Below are positions 42,118 to 52,243 of a stretch of DNA of 64,000 nt, piece after piece; positions within the stretch are counted from its first letter, which is position 1; each line of letters opens with the position of its first letter. This stretch comes from Gammaproteobacteria bacterium (GTDB taxonomy: Bacteria; Pseudomonadota; Gammaproteobacteria; Steroidobacterales; Rariloculaceae), in NCBI GenBank assembly GCA_036381015.1, contig DASVDR010000008.1, forward strand, positions 1-64,000, written 5' to 3'. The translations under genes were made by a program, and so were the position numbers. The notes beneath the pieces are model-generated. The model ran no database searches. It had not been told where the DNA came from and saw only the letters and a program-made list of their open reading frames with translations.

Positions 42118-45100
42118 GGCCCCGAAGGCGTCGTGTGAGAGATCGCGCCGAGGTAGCGAGTGCCCGCCGCTAGACCGCCCCACTCGACGCCGAGCACCGC
42201 CCGGTCGCCGTCGACGACCGCCGTCGGCGCCGAGACGGTGAGGTTGCCGACCACGTCGGCCTTCCCGAAGGACCAGGCGAACAGCGTGTAGTTTGCACCG
42301 GGCCCGCCGGCCACGGGGTCGGTCTCGAAGCCGTGGACGAGCACGGTGTAAAGCCCCGCGTCGGGCAGCACGAGGTCGATCTCCTCCTCCGACGTGAAGC
42401 CGCCGCTCTCGCCGACTTGAACGCACTGGTTGCCCGGGCAGTAGAAGAGATAAAGGTCCAGATCGTCGGCGCCGTCCGTCAGCTCGTCGAACAGCGCGAA
42501 GCGCGCGTAGAGCTGCTCCGGGGGCACTTCGACCAAGTGCGCGGTGACGCCCTGCGCGAAGCGGAAGCTGAAATGGTTCGTCTCGTCCTCGTCGACGAAG
42601 CCCTGCTCGACGAACGGCGCGCGCAGCCCGTGAACGCCGGCGACATACTCGCCCGTGTACCCGAACGCGATCGGGACCTCGAAGAAGCCGGCCCCGCCGA
42701 CGAGCGACACTTCCTCCGGAGCACGCAGCGTGACCGGCATGACGGCGATCGGGCTTCGCACCGTGTGCAGGCCGTCCGTCCATCGAAGCGCGCCGAACGT
42801 CCAGAGATCGCGCTCGGCACCGCGGCCGGTGAAGGTCAGCGCAAAGGTCGCCGAATCACCGGTGCCGAGGGTCAGCGTCGGCGGCGCGACCTCCACGTCG
42901 ATCCCGAGCGGCGGGTCGATCTCGGCGCGGTACGTCCCCGGCGGCCCGACGTTCGTGACGCGCCGCGTGACGACGTCGCCCGTGATCAGCCGCGAGACGC
43001 CGACGGTCGGCAGGTTCAGCTCGCGCGGCGACAGCGAATACCCCTCCGACACGAGCGTCTCGCAGTCCTCCGGCGGGAAAGGCGGCCGCTCGAGCCCGCA
43101 AAGGAATGCCGCGTGGTCGAGCAGCGTGCTGTCGTAGACGAGGCCCGGGTCCACGGCCGCGTTCGGCTCCACGTGCCCGGCGCCCATCTCGAACGGATCG
43201 GCCGCGGTCTCGCCGTCGGACCGGACGACGTCCGTGCGCGCCGTCGTCGTCAGCGCGGACTTGATCATCGCCGGCGACCAGTCAGGGTGCGCCTCTTTCA
43301 GCAGTGCCGCAACGCCGGCCGCTTCCGGCGCCGCCATCGACGTGCCCGACAGGTACTGGAAGAGCTCCCCGCGCAGCCCGTTCGCGACGTCCGGAGTATG
43401 CCCGCCCAGAATGTCGACGCCCGGAGCCGTCACGTCCGGCTTCAGGAAATCCGGCTCGGACAGCGCCGGGCCCCGCGACGAGAAGTCGGCGATCTCGTTG
43501 CCGATCTCGCTGCCTTCGATCAGCAGCCCGCCGATCAGCCGAACCTCGATCTCGTCGCCGTCGACGAGCCGGTCCGCGAGCCGCTGCCCGTCGGCCGTGC
43601 CGATCATGACGGCGGGGATGTCGACGCTCCCGCGGCTGCCGTTCATCATGATCGGCGCACCGGTCGTGTTGTAGACGATCACGCCGACCGCGCCCGCGTC
43701 CTCGGCGCGGGCGATCTTGACCTCGAAGTCGCAGCCGCCGCGCTCGATCAGCGCGATCTCGCCGGCGAGGTCGTCGGCGTTCGCGAGCGGCTCGCACGCG
43801 TCGCGCGTGCTGCCCGGCACGCCGCCAGCGCTCGACTCGACCTCGTCGTCGACGAGCACGAGAGCGCCCTCGATCGCGCGGTTTCGGTCGAGCCGCGGCG
43901 TGAAGCTCGCCTCGCGCATCGCGATCCGTCCTTCGAGATCGTCGGGAGACGTGATCTCGATCGCCTCGTCGAAGCGGGTTCCCGTCTGCGTCGCTGCCGC
44001 GACCGTCAGCACCCACGGTGCGCTGCTCGGCGAGCCGATCGTGCCGTACGCCGGACCGTCGTTGCCGGCCGCGACGACCGTCAGGACGCCGGCGTCGAAC
44101 GCGTTCAGCAACGCGAGGTCGTCGGGCGCCGTGAGGTCGGTCTCGAGGCTGCCGACCGAGTAGTTGATGATGTCCACGCCGTCGGCGACCGCGTCGTCGA
44201 TCGCGCGGGCGAGATCGGAAGTGGCGCACGTCGCGCGCTGCTCGCCGGGCTCCAGCCAGCAGGCCTTGTAGACCGCGACCCGTGCCCGAGGCGCGATGCC
44301 GGCGACGCGGCCGATGCGCGTGCCGAAGAGCCGCGCCGAAGTCGGATTGCCGGCCGCGACCGTCGCGATATGCGTGCCGTGACCGTCCGCGTCGCGCGGC
44401 GAGCGGAACTCGTTCGGGTCGAGCTCGTGGCGCGCGAGAAAGCCGTCGATGTAGTAGCGGGCTCCGACGATCTTGTTGTTGCACGACGTTGCCGGAAAGC
44501 CTTCGCCTTCCTGGCAGATGCCGTGAAAGCCTTCGGGCGGGCCGTACTCGGACGTCGTCGGCGGATCGTGCCGGACCGAGTGGCACAGCCAGCGCCCGAG
44601 CCACGACGCCCGGGCCCAGCGGCTCTCGCAGGCGCGCGGCATGTGCGCCTCGACGTCGAGCAGCGACGGATGGCCGGGCGTGATGCCGCTGTCGATGAAG
44701 CCGATCACCACGTCCTCGCCGAGCAGGCCGAGATCGGCGCGCAGCCCGCCGACCGGGTTTTGCAGGCCGAGGAACACGGCGCTGTTGTTCGTGTTCAGCC
44801 GCTGGTCGGAGTCGAGCCAGATACGCTCGACCTCGTCGCGCTGCGCGAGACGCGACGCTTGATCGGGCGTGAGGCGCGCGGCGAAGCCGTTCATCGCGTA
44901 ACGGAAGCTGTAGATCTTCGCGGCCGCCGCGCCGACGTCCGCGAGGAGCCGGTCGTGCGTCAGCTCGAGATGCTTCACGTAGCTTTCGACGGCCGCGGAA
45001 GTGGCGTCGAGCTTGCCGCCCGGCGCGGGCTTCGTGGCCGCGTACCCGGGCGTGCCGCCCTTGTACGCGGCCGCGCCGGGCCGCTTCAGCTTCACCAGAT

Positions 45101-45275
45101 AGACGGCGCTTGCGCCCTTCGCCGGCCGCACCGGCGCCGCGAGCGAGAGAGGCCCGGTCGGCGTCGCCGGACGCACCGCGCCGCTTGCCGCCGGAAGGAG
45201 CACGGCGGTCGCGCAAACGGCGGCAAGCGAGAGACGCAAGACACCCCGTGTAAGCGGGCGGATCGCGCGCGGCAC
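42081..45275 (-). CDS. Secreted subtilisin-like serine protease (S8)
   Basis: The 1064-residue precursor has a signal peptide (RLSLAAVCATAVLLPAASG), an I9-type propeptide (about 55-165; YSFRYAMNGFAARLT), and the triad: Asp195 in VVIGFIDSGITPGH, His302 in DADGHGTHIATVAAGN, Ser near 645 in LSGTSMAAPEAAGVAALL. A PA insert (about 450-570; VGVIVYNTTGAPIM) precedes the Ser. After the catalytic part are an Fn3-like domain (VTRRVTNVGPPGTYRAEI) and a C-terminal beta domain. The order is that of plant-type subtilases. It degrades proteins outside the cell. Confidence 0.93.
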   Translation of the reverse strand: MPRAIRPLTRGVLRLSLAAVCATAVLLPAASGAVRPATPTGPLSLAAPVRPAKGASAVYLVKLKRPGAAAYKGGTPGYAATKPAPGGKLDATSAAVESYVKHLELTHDRLLADVGAAAAKIYSFRYAMNGFAARLTPDQASRLAQRDEVERIWLDSDQRLNTNNSAVFLGLQNPVGGLRADLGLLGEDVVIGFIDSGITPGHPSLLDVEAHMPRACESRWARASWLGRWLCHSVRHDPPTTSEYGPPEGFHGICQEGEGFPATSCNNKIVGARYYIDGFLARHELDPNEFRSPRDADGHGTHIATVAAGNPTSARLFGTRIGRVAGIAPRARVAVYKACWLEPGEQRATCATSDLARAIDDAVADGVDIINYSVGSLETDLTAPDDLALLNAFDAGVLTVVAAGNDGPAYGTIGSPSSAPWVLTVAAATQTGTRFDEAIEITSPDDLEGRIAMREASFTPRLDRNRAIEGALVLVDDEVESSAGGVPGSTRDACEPLANADDLAGEIALIERGGCDFEVKIARAEDAGAVGVIVYNTTGAPIMMNGSRGSVDIPAVMIGTADGQRLADRLVDGDEIEVRLIGGLLIEGSEIGNEIADFSSRGPALSEPDFLKPDVTAPGVDILGGHTPDVANGLRGELFQYLSGTSMAAPEAAGVAALLKEAHPDWSPAMIKSALTTTARTDVVRSDGETAADPFEMGAGHVEPNAAVDPGLVYDSTLLDHAAFLCGLERPPFPPEDCETLVSEGYSLSPRELNLPTVGVSRLITGDVVTRRVTNVGPPGTYRAEIDPPLGIDVEVAPPTLTLGTGDSATFALTFTGRGAERDLWTFGALRWTDGLHTVRSPIAVMPVTLRAPEEVSLVGGAGFFEVPIAFGYTGEYVAGVHGLRAPFVEQGFVDEDETNHFSFRFAQGVTAHLVEVPPEQLYARFALFDELTDGADDLDLYLFYCPGNQCVQVGESGGFTSEEEIDLVLPDAGLYTVLVHGFETDPVAGGPGANYTLFAWSFGKADVVGNLTVSAPTAVVDGDRAVLGVEWGGLAAGTRYLGAISHTTPSGPYSLTILDVRAP

Positions 45276-45386
45276 TTTATTAGTTATCGAAGTTTTTCGC
45301 TCGCGCGGACGTTACCACAGCTCTGTTGCAAGTCCTAATCATCCGGCGCGTGCCCGGGCGCTGGCCCGCGGGCGGCACCGCCGCCG

Positions 45387-45965
45387 CTACGGCCGCAGGA
45401 CGCGGCCGGTCATGCCGTCGCGGATCGTCGTCGGCGACGACAGGCCGCCGAGCGGCCCGTCGAGAACGTCGTCGAGCTCGGCGCCGAGTGCCCGTCGAAC
45501 CGCGAGCGCCGATCTCAACGGCGGCCGGCCGGACCGATTCGCGCTCGTCGAGACGAGCGCGCTGCCGGCGCGACAGCACAGCGCGCGCGAGATCGAGTGC
45601 GCGGTGAGCCGCACGGCAACCGTGCGCCGCCCGCCGGTGATCCACGCGGGCGTGCGCCGCCGCGCGGGGAGCACCCACGTGTGCGGCCCGGGCCAGCTCG
45701 CGAGGATCTCCTCCAGATGCGGGCTCGCGTCGATCACGGCGTAGCGGGCGAGCTGCTCGACGTTCGCTCCGACCAGCAGCACGCCTTTGCGCCAGGAGCG
45801 GCGCTTGATCCGCAACACGCGGCGAACGGCCTCGGCGTCGTCGGGCAGGCAGCCGATGCCGTACACCGCCTCGGTCGGATAGGCGACGACGCCGCCCGCG
45901 CGAACGCATCGCGCGGCGCGCTTCACGCGGAAATCCGCGGCCGGGTCCCGCAAACATCTGTACAT
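45387..45965 (-). CDS. tsaC: Threonylcarbamoyl-AMP synthase
   Basis: The 192-residue YrdC-fold enzyme shows ARCVRAGGVVAYPTEAVYGI, KRRSWRKGVLLVG (the KRxxxKG motif), HTWVLPARRRTP, VAVRLTAH and SALVSTSANRSGRPP. It makes threonylcarbamoyl-AMP for the t6A37 tRNA modification. It lies 36 bp downstream of topA on the same strand, as in Lysobacterales genomes I know. Confidence 0.94.
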   Translation of the reverse strand: MYRCLRDPAADFRVKRAARCVRAGGVVAYPTEAVYGIGCLPDDAEAVRRVLRIKRRSWRKGVLLVGANVEQLARYAVIDASPHLEEILASWPGPHTWVLPARRRTPAWITGGRRTVAVRLTAHSISRALCCRAGSALVSTSANRSGRPPLRSALAVRRALGAELDDVLDGPLGGLSSPTTIRDGMTGRVLRP

Positions 45966-46001
45966 GGTGCTTGCCGGGGCCGCCGTGAATGGGAGGCGAT
46001 G

Positions 46002-48542
46002 TTAGAGGAGGTCTTCCGCCCGGGCCGAGCGCCGCGTCTTCTTCGCCTTCTTACCGGCGGCCTTCTTTCCGGCCTTCGCGGCCTTCTTTTTCCCGGCGCG
46101 CTTGCCCGTGGTCTTGCGCTTCGCCGCGCGCTTCACCGGCGGAGCCGAAGCGCCGTCCGCGCCGTCTTTCGCCGCGGGCGTCTTCGCGACCTTCTTCGTC
46201 ACCTTCTTCCCTCGCGCGCGCCGCTCCGGCGCCGCGGCGAGCAACGCCTCGCATTCGTCGAACGATAGGCTCGAAGGCTCGCGGTCCTTCGGAATCTTCG
46301 CGTTCTTCTGCCCGTTCGTGACGTACGGGCCGTACCGCCCGTTCAGGACCTGAATGTCGCTGCCGTCGAACGTCTTGATGATCCTGTTCGCGTCCGCGCG
46401 CTTCTTCTCCTCGATCAGCTCGAGCGCCCGCTCGAGCGTGATCGTGTACGGATCGTCGCCGCGGATCGAGACGAACTTGTCGCCGTAACGGACGTACGGT
46501 CCGAAGCGCCCGATGTTCGCGGAGACCGGCTCGCCCTCCGGCGTCTCGCCGAGATCGCGCGGAAGCTTGAAGAGCTCGAGCGCCTCGTCCAGCGTGATGT
46601 CGTCCATCTTCTGGCCCGGCCGAAGGCCGGCAAAGAGGGGCTTCTCCTCGTCGTCCTTCGTGCCGATCTGCACGAACGCGCCGTAACGGCCCATGCGGAC
46701 GCTGACGGGGCGGCCGCTCTTCGGATCCGTGCCGAGGACGCGGGCCTGCGAGGCCTGCTCCCGCGTCACGGAGCTTTCCGTGTGCTCGACCAGCCGGTGG
46801 AACGGCTCCCAAAACTCCTCGAGCAGCGGCACCCACTCGCGCTCGCCGCGCGAGATCGCGTCGAGCGAGTCTTCCATCCGCGCCGTGAACTCGTAGTCGA
46901 CGTACTGGGCGAAATGCTCGGTGAGGAAACGGTTCACGACGCGGCCGACGTCCGTCGGCACGAAGCGCCGGTTCTCCATCTCGACGTATTCTCGATTGCG
47001 GAGCGTCGAGATGATGGATGCGTACGTCGACGGGCGGCCGATCCCGAACTCTTCGAGCGCCTTGACGAGCGTTGCCTCCGAGTACCGCGGGGGCGGCTCC
47101 GTGAAATGCTGCTCGCTGATCAGCTCGCGGAGCGTGAGCCGGTCGCCCTCGGCGACGGCCGGCAGGATGCTGTCCTGCTCCTCGGGCCCGGAGTCGTCAC
47201 GCCCCTCCTGGTAGACCGCGATGAAGCCCGGGCTCACGAGCACAGAGCCCGTGGCGCGAAAGACGATCGCGTCGCGCGCCGCGCGCATGTCGGCCGGGCT
47301 GCCGTTCGCGGGCGGCGTGCCGGGCACGAGCTCCACGGCGACGGTGTCGTAGACCGCCGCGTTCATCTGCGACGCGACCGTGCGCTTCCAGATCAGCTCG
47401 TACAGCCGAAACTGATCATGGTCGAGAAATCGCCGCACGGTCTCGGGCGCCCTCGCGGCCGACGTGGGGCGGATCGCCTCGTGGGCTTCCTGCGCGTTGC
47501 GCGCCTTCGTCGTGTAGCGGCGCGGCTCGTCCGGCAGGTTCTCCCAGCCGTAGCGCTCGGCGATGACCGCCCGCAGCTCGTCGAGCGCCTCGTTCGCGAT
47601 CGTGACCGAGTCCGTGCGCATGTAGGTGATCAGGCCCACCGACCCGTCGCCGACGTCGATGCCTTCGTAGAGGCGCTGCGCGACCGTCATCGTCTTCTGG
47701 GCCGAGAACCCGAGCTTGCGCGAAGCCTCCTGCTGGAGCGTCGACGTCGTGAACGGCGCGGCCGGGTTGCGGCGGCGCTGCTTCTTCTCGATGCCGGCGA
47801 CGGTCAACGCGCCGTTCGCGCGGGCCTCGATCCGCCGCTCCGCGTCGCGCGTGACGCTCTCGTTCGTGAACGTGAATTGCTCGACCTTCGCCCCGTCGAA
47901 GACGGCGAGCCGCGCCGTGAAGGCTTGATCGGCCTGCGCGGTGACGGCTTCGATCGTCCAGTATTCCTGAGGCTTGAAGGCCGCGATCTCGTCCTCGCGC
48001 TCGACGATCAGGCGCAGCGCCGGGCTCTGCACGCGGCCGGCCGAGAGCCCGCGGCGCACCTTCTTCCAGAGCAGCGGCGAAAGATTGAAGCCGACGAGAT
48101 AGTCGAGCGCGCGGCGCGCCTGCTGCGCGTTGATCAGCTCTGACGAGAGCGTGCGCGGATGCGCGATCGCCTCCTGGATCGCGCGCCTCGTGACCTCGTG
48201 GAAGACCACGCGGTGCACGGCCCGGGAGTCGAGGAGATTGCGGTCCTTCAGCACCTCGTAGACGTGCCACGAGATCGCCTCGCCTTCGCGGTCCGGGTCG
48301 GTTGCGAGGTAGACGGTGTCCGCGCGCTTGACCGCCTTCGCGATGCGCTCGACGTGCTTCTCGTTCTTGTCGATCAGCTGGTACTTCATCGCGAAGCCGC
48401 GGTCGGGATCGACCGCGCCTTCCTTCGGCACCAGGTCGCGCACGTGCCCGTACGAGGCGAGGACCTCGAAATCCTTGCCGAGGTACTTCTCGATCGTGCG
48501 CGCTTTCGCCGGCGATTCGACGATGACTACGTTCTTGCTCAT
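46002..48542 (-). CDS. topA: DNA topoisomerase I
   Basis: The 846-residue type IA topoisomerase starts with the Toprim domain (VVIVESPAKARTIEKYLG; LATDPDREGEAISWH). The active-site Tyr is in GLITYMRTDSVTI. Three C-terminal repeats (GRYGAFVQIG, GRFGPYVRYGDKFV, GRYGPYVTNG) replace the Cys4 zinc fingers of the E. coli enzyme, and a Lys/Ala-rich tail of about 60 residues follows. It relaxes negative supercoils. The smg gene lies 148 bp away upstream in sequence and on the same strand. Confidence 0.96.
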   Translation of the reverse strand: MSKNVVIVESPAKARTIEKYLGKDFEVLASYGHVRDLVPKEGAVDPDRGFAMKYQLIDKNEKHVERIAKAVKRADTVYLATDPDREGEAISWHVYEVLKDRNLLDSRAVHRVVFHEVTRRAIQEAIAHPRTLSSELINAQQARRALDYLVGFNLSPLLWKKVRRGLSAGRVQSPALRLIVEREDEIAAFKPQEYWTIEAVTAQADQAFTARLAVFDGAKVEQFTFTNESVTRDAERRIEARANGALTVAGIEKKQRRRNPAAPFTTSTLQQEASRKLGFSAQKTMTVAQRLYEGIDVGDGSVGLITYMRTDSVTIANEALDELRAVIAERYGWENLPDEPRRYTTKARNAQEAHEAIRPTSAARAPETVRRFLDHDQFRLYELIWKRTVASQMNAAVYDTVAVELVPGTPPANGSPADMRAARDAIVFRATGSVLVSPGFIAVYQEGRDDSGPEEQDSILPAVAEGDRLTLRELISEQHFTEPPPRYSEATLVKALEEFGIGRPSTYASIISTLRNREYVEMENRRFVPTDVGRVVNRFLTEHFAQYVDYEFTARMEDSLDAISRGEREWVPLLEEFWEPFHRLVEHTESSVTREQASQARVLGTDPKSGRPVSVRMGRYGAFVQIGTKDDEEKPLFAGLRPGQKMDDITLDEALELFKLPRDLGETPEGEPVSANIGRFGPYVRYGDKFVSIRGDDPYTITLERALELIEEKKRADANRIIKTFDGSDIQVLNGRYGPYVTNGQKNAKIPKDREPSSLSFDECEALLAAAPERRARGKKVTKKVAKTPAAKDGADGASAPPVKRAAKRKTTGKRAGKKKAAKAGKKAAGKKAKKTRRSARAEDLL

Positions 48543-48690
48543 GGCTGAATGGGGTGCGCGGGTCGGAGCATCCGAAGCTCGGGTCAGGCGCGGCGCATGC
48601 TCCCCGCGCGATGGACGCGACGGTGCCGGGGCGGAGCGTGCCTCCGCGGCGCGGGACAGGCTGAACCGACGAGACGTCGGGAAGGCGGGG

Positions 48691-49164
48691 TCAGTGGATC
48701 CAGCCCGGACCCTCGGCGAAGACGAGGTCCTCCATTTGCGCGTAGGCCTGCTCGTGGCCGGGCTGGCTGAACAAGACCATCATGACGACCCATTTGATCT
48801 GCTCGATGTCGATTTCATCCGTGTCGAGCGCCAGCAGGCGGTCGATCGCAAGTTCCCGTTGCGCCGGCGCAAGGATTCCCACCTGCTCGAGATGCAGGAG
48901 GTAGCCTCTCGCGACGGTGTCGAGCCGGTCAAGCTCGACCTGGTCGTAAATGCGGATGGCGGCGGAGCGCGGGGCATCGCCCGACGGGACGTCCGCGGCG
49001 TTCAAGCCGTCGAGCCAGTCGAGCGCGCGCTCGATTTCCCGGTGCCCGAAGCCCGCGCGGACGAGCTCCTCCTTCAGCTCGTTGCGGTTCGGCTCGGGCT
49101 CGCCCTCGCCCTCGGCGAAGGACTCGAAAAGGTACATCAGCACGTCGAGAACGCTTTCCTTCAT
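48691..49164 (-). CDS. smg: Smg/DUF494 protein
   Basis: The 157-residue acidic protein has the Smg signature MKESVLDVLMYLFESF, ELKEELVRAGFGHREIERALDWL, and YLLHLEQVGILAPAQRELAIDR ending in WVVMMVLFSQPG. Its function is unknown but it is nearly always beside dprA. Its start overlaps the dprA stop by 4 bp, so it is translationally coupled to dprA. Confidence 0.94.
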   Translation of the reverse strand: MKESVLDVLMYLFESFAEGEGEPEPNRNELKEELVRAGFGHREIERALDWLDGLNAADVPSGDAPRSAAIRIYDQVELDRLDTVARGYLLHLEQVGILAPAQRELAIDRLLALDTDEIDIEQIKWVVMMVLFSQPGHEQAYAQMEDLVFAEGPGWIH

Positions 49165-50267
49165 CGGCTCCTCGCAGGTAGTCGGCAGTAACGGCCGCCG
49201 GGCAGCGCCTCAACGAGCCCCTCGAGTTCCAGCAGCAGGAGCATGGAGGAAAGCTCCGCCGTCGTCAATCCGGAGCGGGCTGCCAAATCGGTGATCGTGA
49301 CGGGGTCAAAGCCCAAGCAATTCATCAGGTTGGCATACTCGGGATCGATCACGGGCGGCGCCTCGTTGGGTGTCTCTTCCGACGTCTCCGGCCACTCGAG
49401 CTCGAGCTGCGGCGCAAGCTCTACCAGCACGTCCTTGCCTTCCTCGACCAGCTTCGCGCCCTGCCGGAGCAGCCAGTGGCAGCCGCGTGCAAGCGGGTTG
49501 TGGATGGAGCCCGGGACCGCGAATACCTCGCGCCCGAAGTCGAGCGCGAAGCGCGCGGTGATCAGCGATCCGCTGCGGCGGCTCGCTTCGACGACCAAAG
49601 TTCCGAGAGACAACGCCGCGATGATTCGGTTCCGCCTCGGGAACCGATGGGCGGCCGGCGGCACGCCCGGCGGGTACTCCGAGACGAGCAGCCCCGAGGC
49701 CGCGATCCGCTCCGCGAGGTCTCGATGCCCGCGAGGGAAGATCGTGTCGATGCCGCAACCGAACACGGCGATCGTGCCGCCCGGCCCGTGCAGCGCGCCT
49801 TCGTGCCCGGCGCCGTCGATGCCGGACGCGAGGCCGCTCGTGATCGTGAGCCCGCGCTCGCTGAGGTACCGCGCGAGCTCCTCCGCGGTGAGGCACCCGC
49901 CCCGCGTGGGGCTGCGGCTGCCGACGATCGCGAGCTGCGGGGCGTCGAGCAGCTCCGGGCGCGCGCCGCGGATCCAGAGCGCGAGCGGGCGCTGCGGAAT
50001 CTCCGCGAGCCGGCGCGGGTAGCGCGGCGAGCCAAGCGTGACGAGCGCATGCCCGGGCTGCTCGAGCCAGCCGCGCCAGCCGTCGAGCGTCCCCGGATCG
50101 GGGCACCGCAGCCGCGCAATCGCCTCGGCGTCGATGCCGGCGTCCGCGAGGGCGCGGTCGGAGAGCGCGAGCACCGCGTCCGCGCTCGGGGCCGCCGCGA
50201 CGAGGTCGAGCCAGTTTTCGGGGCTGCGGGCGGCGTAAAGGACCGCGAGCCAGGCGTCGTGGGTCAT
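49161..50267 (-). CDS. dprA: DNA-processing protein DprA
   Basis: The 368-residue protein has the Rossmann-like DprA core: LAIVGSRSPTRGGCLTAEELA, GLTITSGLASGIDGAGHEGAL, IAVFGCGIDTIFPRGHRDLAE and ALSLGTLVVEASRRSGSLITA, plus the C-terminal winged helix (TDLAARSGLTTAELSSML). It loads RecA onto incoming single-stranded DNA in transformation. MTHDAWLAVLYAA at 50267 gives the typical N-terminus; a longer reading to 50318 adds an unusual Ala/Pro stretch. Confidence 0.95.
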   Translation of the reverse strand: MTHDAWLAVLYAARSPENWLDLVAAAPSADAVLALSDRALADAGIDAEAIARLRCPDPGTLDGWRGWLEQPGHALVTLGSPRYPRRLAEIPQRPLALWIRGARPELLDAPQLAIVGSRSPTRGGCLTAEELARYLSERGLTITSGLASGIDGAGHEGALHGPGGTIAVFGCGIDTIFPRGHRDLAERIAASGLLVSEYPPGVPPAAHRFPRRNRIIAALSLGTLVVEASRRSGSLITARFALDFGREVFAVPGSIHNPLARGCHWLLRQGAKLVEEGKDVLVELAPQLELEWPETSEETPNEAPPVIDPEYANLMNCLGFDPVTITDLAARSGLTTAELSSMLLLLELEGLVEALPGGRYCRLPARSR

Positions 50268-50396
50268 TCGCCAAGCCGCCGCGGCGGCCGGCGATTCGGG
50301 CGCGTTGCCTCGCGGCACGGGCGGCCGGCGGCCGCCCGCGGGTTTCGGCGGCGATGGGGGCCGCGGCTCGCGCTCACCGCGCGGACGCGGGGGCGG

Positions 50397-51497
50397 CTAC
50401 GGGTTGCGGACCGCGTCCAACACGCGGATCTCGCTGGTGGCCTCCATGACGAGCGCATAGCTGATGCGGTCGAATGTGCGGAACGTCATCATGAGACCCG
50501 CCGGCTCGTCCGGCAACTTCACTTTCTCCCCGAAACGGCGGCGTCCGCGGACCCGGTCCACGATCACGTCGCCGGAGCGGAACGCGCGCAGCACGTGGCC
50601 CGGCTCGAGGCCGTCCCGCGCTCCGCGGTTGATCACGACGACCTGGTACTGCCCGATCAGCGAGATCCCGTCGATGACGGAGATGATCCGCCCGTCGATC
50701 GGCTGCTCCGGCGCACGCGGCAGGAAGTCCATCGGAGGAATCGTCTCCTCCTCGATCAGGTAGTCGCCGACGAGCGCCTCGCGCTCCGACTCGGTGAGCA
50801 GCAGCGTGGCCGGATCGCCGGCCCGACGGATGCGCCCCCGCCCGACGTAGAGGCCCTCGTAGCCGACCACCTCGTCGTCGTCCGGATCGATCAGCGGGTC
50901 GCCGAGATGCACGAGGTCGTAGACGCTGCCGACTTCCGCGTCGTCGGTGCCGCGCACGTAGACGCTGCGGCCGGCGCTGCCCATCAGTCCCTTCTCCTGG
51001 GCGACGATGTAGGGCAACGTATCGAGCTCGTCGGGGTCCAATACCGCGGGCCGCGACAGGAATGCGCGCACGGCCTCGAACGGAATCGTGGGGATCGCTT
51101 CCTCGATCGGCTCGGAGCGCACCCGCGGCGACAGGCGCACGTCGTTCGCCGACGCGCGCTCGAGCTGAATGACCGGGCGCCCGTCCACGTACGCGAGCGA
51201 CAGCACGTCGCCGGGATAAATGAGATGCGGGTTCTCGACTTGCGGGTTGATCTGCCAGATCTCGGGCCAGTACCACGGGTCCCGAAGGAACAGGGCGGCG
51301 ATGTCCCACAACGTGTCGCCCCGCTGCACGACGTACGACTCGGGGTGCCGCGGGTTCAGGACGGGCGCCTCGCGGGCGCTTGCAGCCGTGTCGCCGGCCG
51401 GCGCCTGAGCCACGCCGGTAGAGGCGGCGATGACGCCGAGCGCGGTAGCCATCACGATGCTGACGGAACGGACGAGCGGCGAGTGCGCGTTGAACAT
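50397..51497 (-). CDS. Secreted LysM-domain protein
   Basis: The 366-residue protein has a signal peptide (VSIVMATALGVIAAS) and a LysM motif at about 55-103 (YVVQRGDTLWDIAALFLRDP, NPHLIYPGDVLSL) that binds peptidoglycan. The rest is beta-rich with GSVYDLVHLG and GLEPGHVLRAFRSGDV. It is the LysM gene conserved upstream of dprA in gammaproteobacteria and faces def; the 183 bp between holds both promoters. Confidence 0.92.
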   Translation of the reverse strand: MFNAHSPLVRSVSIVMATALGVIAASTGVAQAPAGDTAASAREAPVLNPRHPESYVVQRGDTLWDIAALFLRDPWYWPEIWQINPQVENPHLIYPGDVLSLAYVDGRPVIQLERASANDVRLSPRVRSEPIEEAIPTIPFEAVRAFLSRPAVLDPDELDTLPYIVAQEKGLMGSAGRSVYVRGTDDAEVGSVYDLVHLGDPLIDPDDDEVVGYEGLYVGRGRIRRAGDPATLLLTESEREALVGDYLIEEETIPPMDFLPRAPEQPIDGRIISVIDGISLIGQYQVVVINRGARDGLEPGHVLRAFRSGDVIVDRVRGRRRFGEKVKLPDEPAGLMMTFRTFDRISYALVMEATSEIRVLDAVRNP

Positions 51498-51680
51498 GTC
51501 AAGCTCCGTAGGAGGCCGGCATCGATGCCCGGCCGAATCGGGCTGCTATACTGCGCACGCGGCCGCGCCACCCCTTCCCGGCGCGTGCCCGGCGCGTCGC
51601 GGCCACACACTATCCCTTTAAAGTCAGAGGGTTAAACTCCGAATTCGCAGCGTTATACACGAAACCGAGGTCCGACCACA

Positions 51681-52220
51681 ATGGCACGACTCCCAATACT
51701 CGAGTATCCGGATCCGCGTCTGCGAATACGCGCCGAGCGCGTCACAGTTGTCGACGACGACGTCAAGCGCCTCGTGGCCGACATGTTCGAAACGATGTAC
51801 GCGGCGCCCGGCATCGGGCTCGCCGCGACGCAGGTCGACGCCCACAAGCGGATCATCGTGATCGACGTGTCGGACGAGCGGAACGAGCCTTATTGCTTCA
51901 TCAATCCCGAAATCCTCTCGGCCGAGGGCCGCACGAGCGTCGAGGAAGGCTGCCTGTCGGTGCCGGGACTGTACGACTACGTCGAGCGGGCCGAGCGGAT
52001 CAAGGTCACGGCGCTCGACCGCAACGGGGAGCCGTTCGAGCTCGAGGCCGAAGGGCTGCTCGCGCAGTGCGTCCAGCACGAGATGGACCACCTCGAGGGC
52101 AAGCTGTTCGTCGATTACCTGTCGCAGCTTAAGCGCGAGCGGCTGAAGAAGCGCTACCTGAAGAAGGCTCGCCGCGAGCCGGCCGTCCAGAGCGGCGCGA
52201 GATCCGTGCCGTCGCTCTGA
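51681..52220 (+). CDS. def: Peptide deformylase
   Basis: The 179-residue metalloenzyme has all three motifs: [19 protein letters not shown] and QHEMDHLEG. It removes the N-formyl group from new proteins using Fe(II). The first gene of the rightward operon, with fmt 23 bp downstream. The C-terminal tail is basic. Confidence 0.97.
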   Translation: MARLPILEYPDPRLRIRAERVTVVDDDVKRLVADMFETMYAAPGIGLAATQVDAHKRIIVIDVSDERNEPYCFINPEILSAEGRTSVEEGCLSVPGLYDYVERAERIKVTALDRNGEPFELEAEGLLAQCVQHEMDHLEGKLFVDYLSQLKRERLKKRYLKKARREPAVQSGARSVPSL

Positions 52221-52243
52221 GCGACGCGGCCGGAGGGCCCCAC

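Noticed and set aside
42333-45338. Uninterrupted 1001-codon + strand frame opposite the subtilase gene
   Set aside because: Its product is Arg/Asp/Val-rich with no domain and it mirrors a clear S8 protease on the other strand; it is a GC-rich shadow frame.
46782-48143. Long + strand frame opposite topA
   Set aside because: Low-complexity Arg/Asp/Leu composition and complete overlap with a certain gene; same shadow effect as many frames here.
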